In this document: positions 34,280-35,543 of the stretch, in pieces
Layout: every line of letters starts with the position of its first letter
How positions within the stretch are numbered: position 1 is the stretch's first letter
NCBI GenBank assembly: GCA_014879945.1
Contig: JACSRE010000224.1
Coordinates: 1-35,543 of the forward strand
Direction: 5' to 3'
Length of the DNA: 35,543 nt
DNA from: Myxococcus sp.
Lineage (GTDB): Bacteria > Myxococcota > Myxococcia > Myxococcales > Myxococcaceae
Made by a program: the position numbers and the translations under genes
Notes under the pieces: model-generated
What the model saw: only the letters and a program-made list of their open reading frames with translations
Told to the model about the DNA's origin: nothing
Databases searched by the model: none

Positions 34280-35543
34280 ATGAAGCTCCGCATCGCAGCC
34301 CTCACCATCGTCGCATCGTCCGCGGGCCTCTCGGCTTGCGTCACCACCCAGGCCGAAGAGAAGAAGGACGTCGTCGTCGCGCCGCCGCCTCCTCCGAAGG
34401 TCGCCAGCCCGAAAGAGAACTTCGACAAGGGCGTGGCCGCCTTCGACGCCAACAACCTCGACGAAGCCAACACGCTCTTCACCAAGGTCGCCGAGAAGGT
34501 GCCCACCAGCGTCGTGGCCCAGTACAACCTGGCCGTCATCGCCGAGCGCCAGGGCCGGCTCACCGACGCGCAGGTCCGCTACGAGGCCGCGCACAAGCTC
34601 GACCCCAAGCACAAGCCGACGCTGCTCAACCTCGGCCGCGTCTACCGCCTGCAGGACAAGTTCGCCGAGGCGATCGCGCTCTACGAAGAGGCGCTCAAGG
34701 ACAACGAGTTCGACGTCGAGCTGAACAACAACCTCACCGTCGCCTACCGCCTCGCGAAGAACTACGCCAAGGCCGAAGAGACGGCCCGCCGGGTGCTCCA
34801 GCGCACCAAGGACAACCCCGACGCGTACAAGAACCTCGCGCTCATCTACTTCGATCAGGGCAACTACCGGCTCGCCGAGTTCATCTCGGCCAACGCCAAG
34901 AAGCTCGATGACAAGGATCCCGGCGTCTACAACAACCTCGGCCTCATCTACCTGAAGCTCGACGAGAAGCGCTTGGCGCTCGCGCAGTTCCAGAAGGCCG
35001 TCGCGCTGAACAAGGACTTCGCGCCCAGCCTCTTCAACATCGGCGCGATGGCCCTCAGCTACCGCGACTACGTCACCGCCGAGAAGTCGCTGGGCCGCAC
35101 CACCGAGGTCGACCCGACCCGGTACGAGAACTTCCTCGCCTACGCCTGGTCGCTCGATGGCCAGAAGGGCAAAGACGCCAAGAAGGGCATCAAGGCCGGT
35201 GAGGTCTTCGAGAAGGTGCTCTCGCTCAAGCCCGAGCAGAGCGACGCGCTGTGCGGCGCCGGCTGGGCCTACGCCGCCGACAAGACCGGCTGGGACCGCG
35301 CCCTTGAGTACTTCCAGAAGTGCAAGGCGCTCCCGACGACGACCCCGCAGGAGCAGACCCTCATCGACAACAAGGTGAAGGGCATTCTCGCGATGCAGAA
35401 GTCCGGTCAGCCGGCCGCCCAGCCCCCCGCCGAGAAGCCCAAGCCGACCGGCACCGGCGGCCCGTCGATGCTCGACAAGGCCGAGAAGGAGGCCGAGAAG
35501 GAGGCCCCGACGCCTGCCGAAGGCACGCCCGCACCCACGCCCT
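34280..35543 (+). CDS. gltE: TPR lipoprotein, GltE (AglT)-like, cut by window edge
   Basis: The open frame from ATG 34280 runs 421 codons to the window end without a stop. It has a lipoprotein signal (VASSAGLSAC, Cys20) and a Pro-rich linker (VVVAPPPPPK). At least six canonical TPR units follow, for example VAQYNLAVIAERQGRLTDAQ, PTLLNLGRVYRLQDKFAEAI and PGVYNNLGLIYLKLDEKRLA. A disordered tail of Pro/Ala/Lys with DKAEKEAEKEAPTPAE comes last. GltE (AglT) in M. xanthus is the TPR lipoprotein encoded next to GltD. AAGGA about 6 nt upstream supports the start. gltF-J homologues would be expected to the right. Confidence 0.85.
   Translation, partial: MKLRIAALTIVASSAGLSACVTTQAEEKKDVVVAPPPPPKVASPKENFDKGVAAFDANNLDEANTLFTKVAEKVPTSVVAQYNLAVIAERQGRLTDAQVRYEAAHKLDPKHKPTLLNLGRVYRLQDKFAEAIALYEEALKDNEFDVELNNNLTVAYRLAKNYAKAEETARRVLQRTKDNPDAYKNLALIYFDQGNYRLAEFISANAKKLDDKDPGVYNNLGLIYLKLDEKRLALAQFQKAVALNKDFAPSLFNIGAMALSYRDYVTAEKSLGRTTEVDPTRYENFLAYAWSLDGQKGKDAKKGIKAGEVFEKVLSLKPEQSDALCGAGWAYAADKTGWDRALEYFQKCKALPTTTPQEQTLIDNKVKGILAMQKSGQPAAQPPAEKPKPTGTGGPSMLDKAEKEAEKEAPTPAEGTPAPTP

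Overview
The window is about 35.5 kb of very GC-rich bacterial chromosome. Coding density is high, GTG starts are frequent and no gap between genes exceeds 200 bases. Several features point to a myxobacterium-like member of the Myxococcota (former Deltaproteobacteria): a DhnA-type aldolase, many lipoproteins and cysteine-rich secreted proteins, and above all a run of genes matching the Glt gliding-motility machinery of Myxococcus xanthus. I see no insertion sequence, prophage, CRISPR array, rRNA or obvious horizontally acquired block.

Bases 1-13119 are mainly housekeeping genes in short plus-strand groups with small unknown genes between them. They include lepA-lepB, an unknown membrane-anchored protein, carA (no carB beside it), two divergent PilZ-type genes sharing a compact promoter/operator region, a calcineurin-like phosphoesterase, a lipoprotein, psd, hisS, an exported thioredoxin-like protein and miaA. 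Many neighbours overlap by 4 nt or sit within 20 nt of each other.

Bases 13174-22751 are mixed. They carry tRNA-Leu(CAA) followed at once by an RsmB-family rRNA methyltransferase, a small coiled-coil gene, tRNA-Ala(GGC) with a strong terminator, and a minus-strand group of class I aldolase plus two tandem FKBP-type prolyl isomerases. After these come a TolC-like outer-membrane protein, an MlaC-like periplasmic lipid-binding protein, and a protein with the fold signature of the alpha-oxoamine synthase (AONS/KBL/SPT) family that has lost the PLP-binding lysine.

Bases 22893-35543 begin with rplC, which stands alone outside an S10 operon. It is followed closely by a lipoprotein with 77 cysteines and then by what I read as a consolidated gliding-motility locus: a vWA-domain (MIDAS) outer-membrane lipoprotein, two outer-membrane beta-barrels (GltB/GltA-like), a periplasmic TPR protein (GltC-like), a 1208-residue periplasmic TPR protein (GltD/AgmU-like) and a TPR lipoprotein (GltE/AglT-like) cut by the right edge. 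As I recall it, M. xanthus keeps gltK-B-A-C and gltD-E-F-G-H-I-J at two separate loci. Here the two sets are joined, and a candidate surface adhesin sits where gltK would be. This is the most interesting part of the window.
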